DNA of 64,000 nucleotides from Ixodes scapularis (lineage: Eukaryota; Arthropoda; Arachnida; Ixodida; Ixodidae), in NCBI RefSeq assembly GCF_016920785.2, contig NW_024609846.1, positions 83,833,816 through 83,897,815 of the forward strand, written 5' to 3'. Below, piece after piece: positions 10,614 to 21,487 of the stretch. A program made the position numbers and the translations under genes. The notes beneath the pieces were generated by a model. It was not told the origin of the DNA and did no database searches. It saw only the letters and a list, made by a program, of their open reading frames with translations. Numbering within the stretch: position 1 is the stretch's first letter; each line of letters opens with the position of its first letter.

Positions 10614-12372
10614 AGAAAGAAAAAAAAGGAAAGTCGTTTGCTGTAAACATGATGACAGAGTTATCTACAAAACGTTCAGAGGTTGGTATGAAGTTATGAA
10701 CAGTAAGCTGCAAGCGTACAGTGGCCAATGTGACTGTCGGTTGTCTCGTCCCCGAGAGCGATTGCTCTCTGGGGAAAGGACAACAGTACGAAATCGTGAC
10801 GGAAAGTACGTATATTTACAGTGTGGAATTTTACCATTAAAAACAATAGTAGGTAATATCGAAAAAAAAAGCTACCCTTTATTATGCTGTTCAAATATAC
10901 AACGGTTCCTGGAGAAACTGCCCTCCAAGTGGCGTGCTGGGATGAGAGCTAGAAGTTTTCGAGCTCGCCACAGCGTAGCTCCGTACATTTAACACCTGCC
11001 GCAAGTCGCGGCTTTGACTGCATTCAAGTTGATCGAAACGCGATATCTCAGCCCTTGAAGCATCACTTCCAGCTGAGTGAATATCCGCTCTACAGAGATT
11101 AAATCAAGACGGCAATTTCAGCTTTGCGCGAACAGCACAAATAGAAAAACAAACACTACAATAGAAATACAGGCTATGAAGGGCCATGCGGGGAAACAAA
11201 CTCATGGCTTCGAACCGCATTGGAGCGGCTTGATTTATTGGCTTTCAAATAATTACGGCCTGATCGAGCGTTTGCTTTTTAATAAGAGATTCATCCCCTG
11301 AGCTATTCAAAATACTCTAGGAGGTATGACATTGCTGGGAAAAAATCAACATGCTGGGGATATTTTCTATTGCTTATTCAGTCACCGAGAAATTCCGTAC
11401 GTTCAAAACGACCAGTATAAAAGACGGAAACGCAGACCACGGGTGTAATGGCTCAGCAACACTTCCTTTGATTTCCTTCCTCTCAAGACTCTGACTGACA
11501 CGGGTGTAGTGTTCGGTTTAGTATGGTGTACCGTTGTATTGATGTTTGTATGTGCCATGCATGTGTATGTGCTCAATGTATGTTCACCTGATGCTTGTAC
11601 TGTGCACGATGTGTGTATAGTGGAGGGTCCCGAAGCGCAATAGTGACCTGAGGCAATACACTTATTTTTGTAGAACATGAATTGGGCGGTACCTAGCGCC
11701 ACCTAGCCTAGCTACTTGCAATTACTCTGCTTGATCCTGCCATCTGGTGGCAAGCGATTTAACCTTCTTTCACGCTACGCGATAAACAGCGACTGCAAGT
11801 TTGTTCTTTCCAGAGCGGCTTTTGGTTTCGCGGATGGAGTTCGCCATTCTCCGTGGTGTGCGGTTGACGAAGAAAATGTGACTCGAGGAATACCAAAGGT
11901 AAGACGCAAAGTGCGCGAAGTAACTGGGTATCGGTTGTTTCCGTTTAACATCGCAGTGCTCACGACGAGAAGACTGAGTAACTGCTTTCGAAACGCAAGT
12001 TTCTGTACCTGTGGGAAAAATCTGGCTTTGGAAATAAACACAGTTCGCGGAAAGCTCGTGTTACGCTTTTATTTGCTGCTCCTCTCGTCCTGTACAAGAG
12101 ATGTAGCGTCCTCGTTAAGCCTTATTGAGCTCGACTTGCTCGATTCAGGGCCGCCATAGTGAGATGCAGGCGACGGAGGAACTAGTTGCTCCCCTGCTTC
12201 AGGGACGAAAGTTTCACCGTTTCTAAAGGAACATAGGTTACAAGACCTTTCCTCCCCTAAGGGAGGCCTATCCATACCCTTTTTTCTAAGAGTGGGTGTA
12301 GCCGAGCAGTGAAATAAAGCAGACAACACGCAGACTGAATCCGTCGGCAACAAGAGCTCCGATGCGTCGTCG
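10614..12372. other. Unique DNA with one imperfect hairpin
   Basis: At 10739-10784 the segments GTTGTC, TCCCC and AGAGC pair in turn with GCTCT, GGGGA and GACAAC through small internal loops. I cannot tell whether it is transcribed. The 147-codon frame at 11716-12159 resembles nothing known and has an open antisense frame. Confidence 0.45.
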
Positions 12373-12551
12373 TTAAGGCCCGTTCACACTCTTGCGAACG
12401 AGTGCGACTCAGTACGACCGAGAGAGACCAGACCGATTTTTAAGTCTCTAGCGATCTCTTAGGACCAGCTCCGCTGTAGCGCATTCGGTCCTAAAATCCG
12501 GTCTGGTCTCTTTCGGTCGTACTCGGTCGCAAGAGTGTGAACGGCGCTTTA
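12373..12551. mobile_element. Palindromic Harbinger-like MITE B, copy 1
   Basis: The element is 12376-12548 (173 bp) between TTA repeats at 12373-12375 and 12549-12551. The ends are AGGCCCGTTCACACTCTTGC and the reverse complement of the right end, AGCGCCGTTCACACTCTTGC. The arms contain ACCGAGAGAGACCAGACCGG and its inverse, and the centre has TCTTAGGACC. Non-coding. A sister copy is at 18430-18611. Confidence 0.85.
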
Positions 12552-12606
12552 TGAAACTGCGTTTTTTTTCTTCAATTTTTATTATCATTGCCAGCATTTA
12601 GTTTTA

Positions 12607-12776
12607 AACCAAAGCGGGCACGTAGCCAGGACTTTTTTTTTTGGGGGGGGGGGGGGGGGGGGAGGGGGGTGACATGACAAAATGCTGTATGAGGGGGAGG
12701 GAGAAGAGGAGTTCCCAGCAAAATGGAAGACTTGGTGGGGGGGGGGGGGGGGGCTGGCTACGTGCCTGAACCAAAG
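12607..12776. mobile_element. Poly-G hAT MITE
   Basis: The element is 12615-12768 (154 bp), flanked by exact 8-bp copies of AACCAAAG (12607-12614, 12769-12776). The ends CGGGCACGTAGCCAG and CAGGCACGTAGCCAG are inverted repeats. The interior is an ACTTTTTTT stretch with long G-runs (about 12640-12668 and 12737-12753). The poly-G tracts are therefore part of a transposon structure, not random slippage in unique DNA. Confidence 0.85.
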
Positions 12777-13205
12777 GTACATTACAAATAGATTATGTTC
12801 AGTTTAAGAGACCACGGTCGCCGCGAGCTGTCTTGATTAGAGAAACAGTATATGCTCCGCTTGCGGAGCAGAGTACCGCAATGATGCCATTCTGGAGCCA
12901 AGCACTGCGGGAAGCCACGGTTGGTTTTTGCATGGGCCACGAAGGCACAGACGCGAGGCGGCGTGCTGTGGCGTGATGTGGCGCGCTGCGTAAGGAAAAT
13001 AGTGCGGCGTATGGCGACGAACCGCGCATGCGCCGTCATCGTTCTACCGTCGTTTTCTGTTTCCCTCTCGTTTGCAAAAATCGCGCCCGCGGGTCCCGCG
13101 GGTCGCGTGTGAAGTAAAGTCGCCAAGTCGCTGTTGCCGGGACGTATCGTGAGCCCGCTGTCTGCCCAACTTCTGGAGGACCTTTGCCCTCGAGCGATCG
13201 CAAGA
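12777..13205. promoter_or_regulatory. GC-rich flank upstream of the LINE insertion
   Basis: A CG-rich segment with the palindrome TGCTCCGCTTGCGGAGCA near 12850 and a CCCGCGGGTCCCGCGGG stretch near 13087. The LINE landed at its right edge. It may be part of a host promoter or island; no start site can be fixed. Confidence 0.25.
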
Positions 13206-14005
13206 CGCAAAATGTCACTTAACTCTACTAAATGTAAAGTTATGTCCTTTCACCGCCGCCGCAATCCCATTTTCTTTCCCTATACCATCACTACCACCCC
13301 CGTAGAATTAACCGAATCATATAAATACCTTGGTGTCACCCTTTGCAGCAATTTATTTTGGCGTACGCATATTACTAACATTACCTCATCTGCTAACAAA
13401 ACCCTGGGATTCCTTAAACGTCAACTACGCCACGCCCCTCAGGAAGTAAGACTACTCGCCTACAAATCACTAATAAGATCAAAGCTTGAATATGCATCCG
13501 CCGTCTGGGACCCTCACCAAGTATACCTCATCAACGCACTTGAAGCAGTCCAAAATCGCGCAACTAGATTCATTCATTCTTCATACTCGTACCATAACAG
13601 CGTATCACCCCTGAAAGCTGAATCAGGTTTACTTAGTCTCGCTTGTCGTCGCCGCATCGCCACCCTCTGTTTGTTTCACAAGTTATTTAATTCCCCCCTC
13701 TGTATCTCACCTTACATCGTACCTCCCACACGCAAATCCCACCGCACCAGTCATCCTCTCCAGGTTGCTCGCCCACGCGCTCGCACTGTCACTTTTTCTG
13801 CGTCATTCTTCCCCCGAGCAGCTCCAGACTGGCCTTCCCCACCACATTGCTACCATCACCTGCCCATCAATGTTCTTCGAAAATGCTACCAATCATCTCT
13901 CATCCTGAAGACCAGCACCTATGTTTGATTATTTTTGTAACCCCGCCCCTTATGTAATACCCCCTAAAAGGGGGTCTTTAAGGTAATAAAATGAAATGAA
14001 ATGAA
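13206..14005 (+). mobile_element. 5'-truncated CR1/jockey-like LINE
   Basis: It begins abruptly inside the reverse-transcriptase reading frame, near 13206. After the stop codon comes a short 3' UTR with TATGTAATACCC and a GGGGGTCTTTAAGG hairpin-like block, then a tail of repeated TGAAA units ending near 14005. Truncation at the 5' end with a short-period 3' tail fits target-primed reverse transcription. The flanks AAGACGCA and AGAACGCA resemble each other loosely, but I would not call them a duplication. Matching 3' ends lie on the minus strand at 23012 and 62191. Confidence 0.85.
13212..13928 (+). pseudogene. LINE reverse transcriptase, C-terminal fragment
   Basis: The 239 codons from the ATG at 13212 are open and typical of the region after the catalytic core of CR1/jockey-clade reverse transcriptases. 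In order they show LNSTKCKVMSF, YKYLGVTL, a W.THI motif, the LGFLKRQL helix, the AYKSLIRSKLEYASAVWDP block and an LEAVQNRATRFI helix. The YADD catalytic motif, fingers, palm and endonuclease are absent because of 5' truncation. The frame seems to extend upstream to 13134 only by chance through host sequence. No frameshift or internal stop is seen, so the copy is fairly young. It ends in a normal TGA. It cannot act alone. Confidence 0.85.
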
Positions 14006-15548
14006 GTGAAAGAACGCAGGCCTGCTTATGTTCCCCTTGTGTTTAATCGAAGAGCGGGTGCCGCTGTCCCACCTGTAATATTTTTTTTTTTTTTAGCAGA
14101 CTGTTTGGTTTTATGTAGACTGAGCAGTGCTTTATCTTCGTGCGTCCCAATTATATGCGAATCTGAGGACTGTCAAGCACCCGCACTTTCATACTAAAAT
14201 AGTGTACAACGTATTTTTTTTTTCTTTTTTTATTCGAAGTGTTTGCCCTTTCGCGCATTCGAGACGCCCCGAATAGAGCTCTTGGAGATCGTGCCTCGCC
14301 TTCGGAATCCGGTGCAAGCTCTTGCCGCTGTCCGCTCGATTTGTGCACTTCGTAGCACTATACAGCCTGTCATTTTCGCGGGGCTCTTTCTACGCGCGTG
14401 CGAAAATCATTGCGGTAAACGACGCAGCGGCTGACAAAAACGCCGTCTCCTCGCTTTCGGACGAGAGCTCGGCGACTCGCCAAGATGGCCAGGGGTGCCG
14501 GTCGCACATCGCGTATCACTCCGCGAGAGCCGCGGACGCGAGCAACGCGATCGTCGTCCGTGTCGTCTGCTTCATATACCTTGGAAACGGATGTCCTAAA
14601 ACATCGCTCGCGTTATAAAAACAGAATTTTACTGTACCCAGTTGACGCACATAATGTTCAATGATTAATGAAGCCTTCGATTCGTTCTATTTTAGTCTAG
14701 GATTTATATTTTGCGAACGCAAAGCGGAACATATGTTCCCCCGAAACTCTCCGCTCTGGAAGGCCGCTTTCCCGCGCGAATATCGGATCCAGTTCTGCCC
14801 ACGTGACTACTCCTCCGTCAATCCGGAGATGGCGGCGAAAGGAAAAGGAACGCGATACTCTGGCTCTGCAAGCTGAGCCTATACAGTTACTCTAGTCTTG
14901 ATAAGGAGGTAGCGCCATCTATCAATACGTGTGCCAAACGCGGCCCGCTACTCGACTTGGTCGTCTACGCGTCTTCGCCCACCGCTGACCCTGGCAAGTT
15001 TTTCGGCCCTATTTTTTACAGAAAAGGAGCTACGCTTTCTAATTTTACAAGATAAAACCGACCGGTGAAATACACCTTTGATGAAAAGTTTAGACTGCTG
15101 CGTGCAGACGCCATTTTTACGACCCAATTTAAAACGAACCTCGTTATTTCAAAAACCCTATATAAACGACAAAACTTCTAGAAATCACAATTCAAGCAGC
15201 TATCTCGTATCAAAATGTCAGTTGCTATCTCTGAAGCTACCAGAGGGTTAATCATCATTACTACAAATTTTCAATTTGTCATATGTTCTGATGTAATGCA
15301 TCATGGTCTCTACGATGCACAATATAGGTTACGCCGAGACGTAATCAACTAATATATGAGTTTCCCCGGTAGCTCGACGCTCTTTTTAACACTGGGGCCT
15401 CAAACGTTCCAGAAAACGTCTACATCCTTCTGGAAATGATCCAAGCTTTGCTTCGTGGACATGAGGCAACACCCTGATCAATCCTAGGCCGCGCGTCCAA
15501 CCCGTCCATTGAATCATATTTTCAGGATCCCATGCTTCAACAGGTAGG
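14006..15548. other. Mostly unique DNA with a GC-rich patch at 14240-14600
   Basis: The patch is CG-rich and includes CCAAGATGGCC near 14480, but it has no usable start context that I trust. The remainder is AT-rich. Confidence 0.4.
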
Positions 15549-15575
15549 GTAAGGTGGGGCAAAAGACACAAAAAA
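15549..15575. repeat. Solitary MITE end
   Basis: TAGGGTAAGGTGGGGCAAAA matches the end of the element at 1632-1862. No partner end is found downstream. Confidence 0.4.
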
Positions 15576-15933
15576 GTTTAATTTTAATGGTAATTTTGCT
15601 TTCTCCAACGTCAATTTTGCGTTATGGGGAGATGACCTTAGAACAGTGCTGCTCTCCAACCTGCCTCTTCTATTTTTCTGCCCTACGTTAAGTACGGTAA
15701 AAATGTTCTTGAAACATGAAACGTCAAAAAAAAAAAAAAACGTTCTTTTTATTTTTAGCTTAGCCGTTTTGTGTAGAACCGCTGCTCTTCTGGCTCGTCT
15801 TTAAAGAGCATCCTTTGGTGCGCCAAAAAGTGTGACAGCAGTGCGAAGGGGGTGACGGTATTTCTTCGAACTTTCAAGAGCTTTGTTCATGTCACTTTCG
15901 CTCCATGAAGCCCGTGTTGTCTTTCTTTTCTAC
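15576..15933. other. No supported feature
   Basis: Unique-looking DNA with an A-run at 15727-15740. Confidence 0.5.
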
Positions 15934-16627
15934 GTTCGGACTAGGACTGGGCGTCGATTAAAAATGTTAACCCGATAAATTACCAGCCGTTAGTCGAATA
16001 ATTATTCGGTCTCGTTCATTTCCATGCATAATATTTCTTAATCGTCAAAATTACATTTTTTATACTGAATATGTTATATTTTTATAACATATTCAGACAT
16101 GAACGTTTAGCATGCATATATGAATATGCATGGGGCTAAACGTCGGAATAATTTCAATTATGAATCAATTTCGATACGTCGTTGAGAACAGTTAAAATCA
16201 CACACACAGACACACACACACACACACACATACACACACAGATTATTACTTCAGCTGCGTGAGGCAAAGAGGTTCGTTGATATTCTCCGGCAAGGACGTC
16301 CTCCTTTGAATGTTCACAATAGTCTCTGCTGCGCTAAACGTACATTCGCACGGTGTTGATGTGTCCGGGACACGTGTAACCCCCTGCAATTGTCTAGAGT
16401 TACAAATCTCGCCCTTACAGATTACTTGAGGTTAAAACTTCACGTAAAGATTTTCCTTCGTATAGGAGTGCACGTCCATGTCTGCGTGCTAAAAGCATTT
16501 AATTTTTATATTTTATTTTGTTTCGTCAAACCTTTACCGATTAACCGACTAAAAAATTAATCGCGATTAAAGCATGAATCGATTAATCGGTAGGGTATTC
16601 GATTCATCGCCCAGCCCTAGTTCGGAC
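15934..16627 (-). mobile_element. hAT deletion derivative, copy 1
   Basis: The element is 15942-16619 (678 bp) with a perfect 8-bp duplication, GTTCGGAC, at 15934-15941 and 16620-16627. The ends are TAGGACTGGGCGTCGATTA and, inverted, TAGGGCTGGGCGATGAATCG. Subterminal regions are full of TTAATCG words. A CA microsatellite (16201-16240) has grown inside. A transposase C-terminus survives on the minus strand. Copy 2 is at 21488-22106. Confidence 0.92.
16246..16362 (-). pseudogene. hAT transposase C-terminal fragment, open
   Basis: Thirty-eight open codons end in TAA. The residues TSTPCECTFSAAETIVNIQR followed by a RTSLPENINEPLCLTQLK tail are the hAT dimerisation-domain signature (usual form TS.PSER.FS.AG.IV..QR..L.PE.....L), as in ZBED/DREF-like transposases. 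The usual SER reads CEC and the AG reads AE, otherwise it is intact. Nothing upstream in the element matches the rest of a transposase, so this is an internally deleted copy that kept its last exon. Confidence 0.75.
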
Positions 16628-18100
16628 CATCCTAGACACAGAGAAAAAGGCTATGACTCAGAAACAACCAGGGGACTCGTTCGTTATTGACATGCACATC
16701 ATAGAATGCCAGATCCTATCCCGTTACGTTAACGAGTATTCCGTTAAAACTCGCTACAACAGACTGCTCAAACTTGTTCCGCATGGAGCTAATAATTATA
16801 CCAATAAAATTGAAGCTTCCCCTAGCAGAATAGTCGGCGCCAACCGACGTGGGCGTCTCGAAGCAAAACCTCGCGCTAAATTTTGCGCCTTTTTTTTTTT
16901 CTTTTTTTTGAGGGGAGGGGGGGAGTGTAAACAGGGCAACCTCGACCCCGCATTTATTTTCAAAGTGTTTATATTACGGCACTTCTATGTGAAGTTTTAA
17001 CGTACTCCGATTGTTTGTCTTGGAGATGAATGGTGCTAAACAGAAACAGTCGCACTCCACCCCGCCTCTCATTTTAGCGCAAGTGTACCGTATATCATAT
17101 GGTTTAACGTAGGCATTTTGCCTCCTAGCGTGCACTATGCATATGCTCATCGACAGGATATTGAAAGCAAGGCGTTGTACCGGCCTTCTTATTATCCGTC
17201 CACAGCCAATCAGGTTGCTACATTAGCTGATAAGAAAGCTGAAGAACGAATCACAAGATGCTCGAGATATATGTGCCACGCCCCGTTTCTGTTGCGCTGT
17301 AAGGGACTATCGTATTTGCTCAAGTAGTTGCCGCACCTCTTATGAACAAGGCCCTTGCGTCTACTTTCTGCAGGACACACATGCAATCAATCATCGCGTT
17401 CTGCATTAAAAAAAAATTGCAGGGTACAACAACGTTGAGAACGCTATTCCCCGTAAAACAGCGATCTGAGCAGATATCATTTTCGCATGAAGACGTTATC
17501 TCTGTCCCGTAAATCGCTGCCCTGTTTTTTGCCGACCGCGGTGATTGGCTATCCCCGTGCTCCACCGGAAAGCATACTCACGGGCTTTCCTCATAAACAG
17601 CGCGGCTATTACACGAGCAATGTCCCGAGAATCTTATATTATCGGTGAGCAGCCAATAGGATTGCGGCATCAGTTCATAAACAAACTTAAAAACAAAGCA
17701 GAAAGCAAAAAGCGTGATCGGAATAAGTCGTGTGATGTCATGGCTATGCCGTGCACCGAGAAAGTGGAGCAGACGAAGAGACGAGAGCGCGCGAGGACGT
17801 CAGAACGCCGATCTCTGGTTGGTAAAAGATTGGCGGCCATAGCTATGTGCGCACTGGCGGTCATAGCTGTGTGCGCGAATTCTGAGCGCGTGTTGATGGC
17901 GAACTTCCACAGTTCTTTTGCAACGTGCATTCCGCACCATCAAGAGTGCTATTGATGTGAGCTCGTTCTAAGCATGCGCTCTAAACAGCACCCCCAAATA
18001 TGGCGTCCAGTGAATACTTTCTATAGCTGCCTTTGTCTCCACTACACTCGTTGAACGCGTTCGAATGCGAGCGCCAAACGTTGGACGCTGGCGTTCCACG
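16628..18100. other. No supported feature
   Basis: Unique-looking DNA with T- and A-runs near 16890 and 17406. Short frames are not recognised. Confidence 0.5.
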
Positions 18101-18250
18101 TTAAGCCTGATTCACATGGTGCGATTTTACTCGCGATTTCGCACCTGCGACGTCGCTTGTGCGGCAAAAAAGAAAAAAAAAACCTGGGGGGAGTTTTGGT
18201 ACCCGACGTTCCAGCTTCGAATTCGCGAGCAAAATCGCACCATTCGAATG
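18101..18250. mobile_element. Worn inverted-repeat MITE
   Basis: The left arm, after TTA, reads AGCCTGATTCACATGGTGCG ATTTTACTCGCGA. The right arm, inverted, reads CGAATGGTGCGATTTTGCTC GCGAA. The left end resembles the TTCACAC ends of the Harbinger-like families, but the right end has lost its TTA. Confidence 0.5.
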
Positions 18251-18426
18251 CGCCGTACGAGATTCTGCAAGGCAGAAGATCCTCATCACCCTGGGGGAGA
18301 AGGAAACAGGCAACGGTGGACAGGGTGGAAGGGGTGATGAGGAAGCGGAGAAAAAGTGGAAAGAGCGAACTGGTCGTCGGTCTTTAACGAGTCTGACGGG
18401 TGCGGTGGAGACAGATGCTCGTAGAT

Positions 18427-18614
18427 TTAAGCGCCGTTCACACTCTTGCGACCGAGTAAGACCGAGAGAGACAAGGCCGGTTTTTAAGCCTTTTGCAACT
18501 TCTTAGGACCGGATGCGCTGCAGCGGAGCTGGTCCTAAGAGGTCGCAAGAGGCTTAAAAACCGGTCTGGTCTCTCTCGGTCTTACTCGGTCGCAAGAGTG
18601 TGAACGGGACTTTA
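18427..18614. mobile_element. Palindromic Harbinger-like MITE B, copy 2
   Basis: The element is 18430-18611 (182 bp) between TTA at 18427-18429 and 18612-18614. The ends AGCGCCGTTCACACTC and AGTCCCGTTCACACTC are inverted repeats, and the arms carry GACCGAGAGAGAC and AAAAACCGG as in copy 1. Non-coding. Confidence 0.87.
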
Positions 18615-19421
18615 GATCTACCCACTAATCATCTGTACCAGGCCTCGGCGTTCTTAAGTCCCTCTCGTCCTCCTCCTCTCTCTGTTTCTCGGCGCATAGT
18701 GCGAAAAATACCTCACGTCGCCGTGATGTTGCTGTTGTCGGCGCGGACCATGCAGAAAAGACGCTGTCCTGGGCGAATCTGGTTTTGGCGCACACTCTCT
18801 GTGCCCCTATCAGGTGTGGGCACACGCAGACTTGTTTGTCAACAGCGGGTCGGTCTTGCGATGAAAACGGGTTCGGCGAAGGCCGCCGAAGCCGCGACAA
18901 AGGCTCAAAGCTCAGTTGTGGGAAGCGAGAGCGAAAAGAAAACCCGACTTGATGATGCCGGGTGTTCTAAAAGAAAAAGGAGTTTTTTCCTTGCTTTATA
19001 ATTAAACGACGCATTGCTGAGCGCTCCCTGCCTCCATCCTAACGTATCAGTTAGGACCAGTTGGCGAAGTAGGTGCTATCTTATTAAAACGATATATGAG
19101 ATTTCGGGAAAAGTTAATCGTGAAAATGGAGTCCGTTTTCGCTCCCGGACAAACCTCACTTGCATATTTTCGTGGGCTTTATTGACGACCATTTTCTCAT
19201 TGGAAACATCCGAAAATCTCTCGTAACTTTCGAATTGCAAACCGGTAAGTTCTGAAACATTTGCGACTGCTCCTAACCTCGAGCGCTATAGACGATTGCA
19301 AGCAAAGCCACAGGCATGTCTCTGCTCGTGCGGTCAAGTCCGTGCAATGTCAAGCTTGCCAAAGCTATGTTCACGCGCAAGCTGCACGTGCTTGCACTCA
19401 TGGAGCACCAGTCGGAGACTC
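18615..19421. other. No supported feature
   Basis: Frames at 18600-19001 and antisense 18625-18900 overlap each other; neither resembles a known protein. Confidence 0.5.
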
Positions 19422-19725
19422 CAAAATAATTGGGGTTGTGTGGATATTGATACAGCGTGCAGTTGGTCAGCCATTTCAAAGTTGCGACGAGTCACTGGCT
19501 GTAGATTAGCAATTTAGCTAGTGCAGCACAACCGCTAGCCTGAGGTCTTTAACGCGCACCACGCAGTAGTGATACACGACCGCGCGTCGGTATACGATGC
19601 TCATCCAGATCGAAACGGACAGGGGCGGGGATTGAGCCCAGGATCCAGCTGGGTTCTGTAGCGCGATCTTTCGCTCCACATGCTCCGAGCTTCTGTGCGC
19701 TAGCCCACTCGGCCACCGATCCCCC
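19422..19725 (-). mobile_element. Full-length tRNA-derived SINE
   Basis: On the minus strand it begins GGGGGATCGGTGGCCGAGTG, an A-box like that of class II (Leu/Ser) tRNAs. The B-box region follows the CCTGG..CTCAATCCCC block, and then a conserved body containing CCGTTTCGATCTGGATGAGC, GTGGTGCGCGTTAA and TGCACTAGC. It ends with GCTGTATCAATATCCACACA and an AATTATTTT tail. This is the reference copy for the other SINE pieces in this window. The family may correspond to a known tick SINE such as Ruka, but I cannot check this. Confidence 0.85.
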
Positions 19726-20269
19726 TTTGGGGGCTTCGGCCGTTTAATAGACATATCCGGTACGGGCGACAAAAAAAAAATGAAACATTTCAAATTGCAA
19801 ATAGCAGAAGAAAAAAAAAGTTAGGCAAAGCGAGAATAGGGGACGGTTACGCTTATATCCGGAATGCCTTCTATTGGCGTGGCTAAGGCAAAACAATGTT
19901 TTTGCAGCTACTCGAGTGACAACATTCAAGACGGAGGCACGATTGCGGAAAATGTATATAAATTTAGTCGGAGAATGAGCGTTCGGCGCGATGCGTAGTT
20001 TATTCCAGCGGTCAGAAAAACACGGGCAAACAGCCGGTACATGTCGCGAAACCCTCTCGCAATGAACCGTCTCCATATTTTTGTATCTTATATGCTTCAA
20101 GCACCTATACGTAGGACGGGGCATTCCAACGCGTATTGAGATGTCATAATCGAGTCAAAACATATATCGACACATTGCTCGCCTACATCTTGTCACGCGC
20201 AAAAGACGCCAAAGGGCATCCTCGCTGCTGATGAAACGTTCTTCCAACATGAAATAGACGGCCCGTTTG
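19726..20269. other. No supported feature
   Basis: AT-rich DNA between the SINE and a GC-rich island. Confidence 0.5.
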
Positions 20270-21160
20270 CAGTCAGATAGCGCGTCGTCCTGACATGATG
20301 TAATGCGGCCCGGGAGAGCACGCTGAACGCCAGCGGAATGCACGATGGTCCCGACGTCCGCGCTGCGCGGCGCGGGGCGACTGGCCGCAGTTCATTTCAG
20401 GAGACAACGCAGTCGTGGGCCGGAGAACGGGTGGGGTGGTGGCGGGGGGGACGTGGAGATTGCGTCCCGAGCGGAGGCAATGTTTGTGTTTTCGGCTGGG
20501 AGAGCGCAGCAGCCGCAGCGGCGCTGAGGCCCTTGTGGCGGCGGCCATAATTGTAACGGCCACGCTCTGGAGAGGCCATTTTCACCACGGGGTACCCGGA
20601 TTATGAACCCCAGTAAATCTTGCCGGGGGGACAGCCGAGGTGGTGCCGCAACCCGTGGAACATAACGAAGGAGCTCATGAGAATTATGAATGGCCGCTGC
20701 CCCGGGAACCTGTTTCCAGGAGGGGGGCTGGGATGGTGGGGGGCAAAATGTATGGATTCCGTGGTCGGCCAGCCAAAGCCCAAGCCGGCACGCCGCCGTC
20801 GCCGCCGAGAGAGGCTTGTTCTACCGGCGCGCGGCGGCCCGCCGACCGGTTGCTGGTGTGTTCCTGCGGAGCCAGACATTGCTGCGGAAGAAAATGAAAT
20901 CGCTTGCGAAAGGGGGAGGCACCCAAGGCATCGCGGGGCACCTCCCCCTTCGGCCTGGTGCCCCCCTCCCTCCCGAAGCAGGTACGGCTGCGCTCTCCCC
21001 CCGAAGCCACTCGTCGCTCCCACGGCGAGCTCGCTCATCATTTCGGCTGTCACGGCGAGGGGCGCGCTCCCGCCGCCATGCCTTCATCCGAGTTATCAGC
21101 GGCCTCCCGGAGGAATCATCTCCGGCCGTTCGAGCGACCAAGGGGCGAGTTAATAACTTT
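20270..21160. promoter_or_regulatory. Strong GC-rich island
   Basis: About 900 bases with runs such as GGCGGCGGCCATAATT, GCCGCCGTCGCCGCCG and GGGGGGCTGGGATGGTGGGG lie in an AT-rich surround. Six-frame openness (for example 20620-21153 plus and 20601-21053 minus) is a composition effect. A quieter stretch, 20640-20700, carries AATTATGAATGG and AGGAGCTCATGAG. I read it as a CpG-island-like promoter or conserved non-coding element, without a defined start site. Confidence 0.4.
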
Positions 21161-21487
21161 TTGCGGCACTGGTTAACTGGTTAGCTCGGACCTCGAGGCA
21201 AACCTTTAAATAAAAATAATAAAAAAGTGGAAAAAAAAGAGAAGATTGGCCACAGGTACGCGATGACCAATCACTGCGGCCTAGACAGCACGCGTCTAGC
21301 GAATGGCGGCCGGAAGGGCGGTTTGTTTGGATCGAAAACTCCATTCGGGCAGGGACAGTCACCGCGGAGCTTAAAGTTATAGTCTCAACAACCCTGAGAA
21401 TATCGACTTGGGCATCCATTCATTTTTCTTGCGTATACTTCTCTTTAGAGATATTTATACATTTATTTAATTTTATTATTTTATTTA
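21161..21487. other. No supported feature
   Basis: AT-rich, ending in a T/A-rich stretch into which the next element was inserted. Confidence 0.5.

Noticed and set aside
11716..12159. 147-codon frame considered as a host gene
   Set aside because: No recognisable domain, no promoter context, and an 88-codon antisense frame over the same bases.
11690..14925. Recurrent GCGCCA(T/C)CT words as CTCF sites
   Set aside because: The full CTCF core is not matched, and similar words are common in arthropod repeats.
20601..21184. Several overlapping frames of 90-177 codons
   Set aside because: All six frames are open because of GC-rich composition; Pro/Arg/Gly-rich products resemble nothing.
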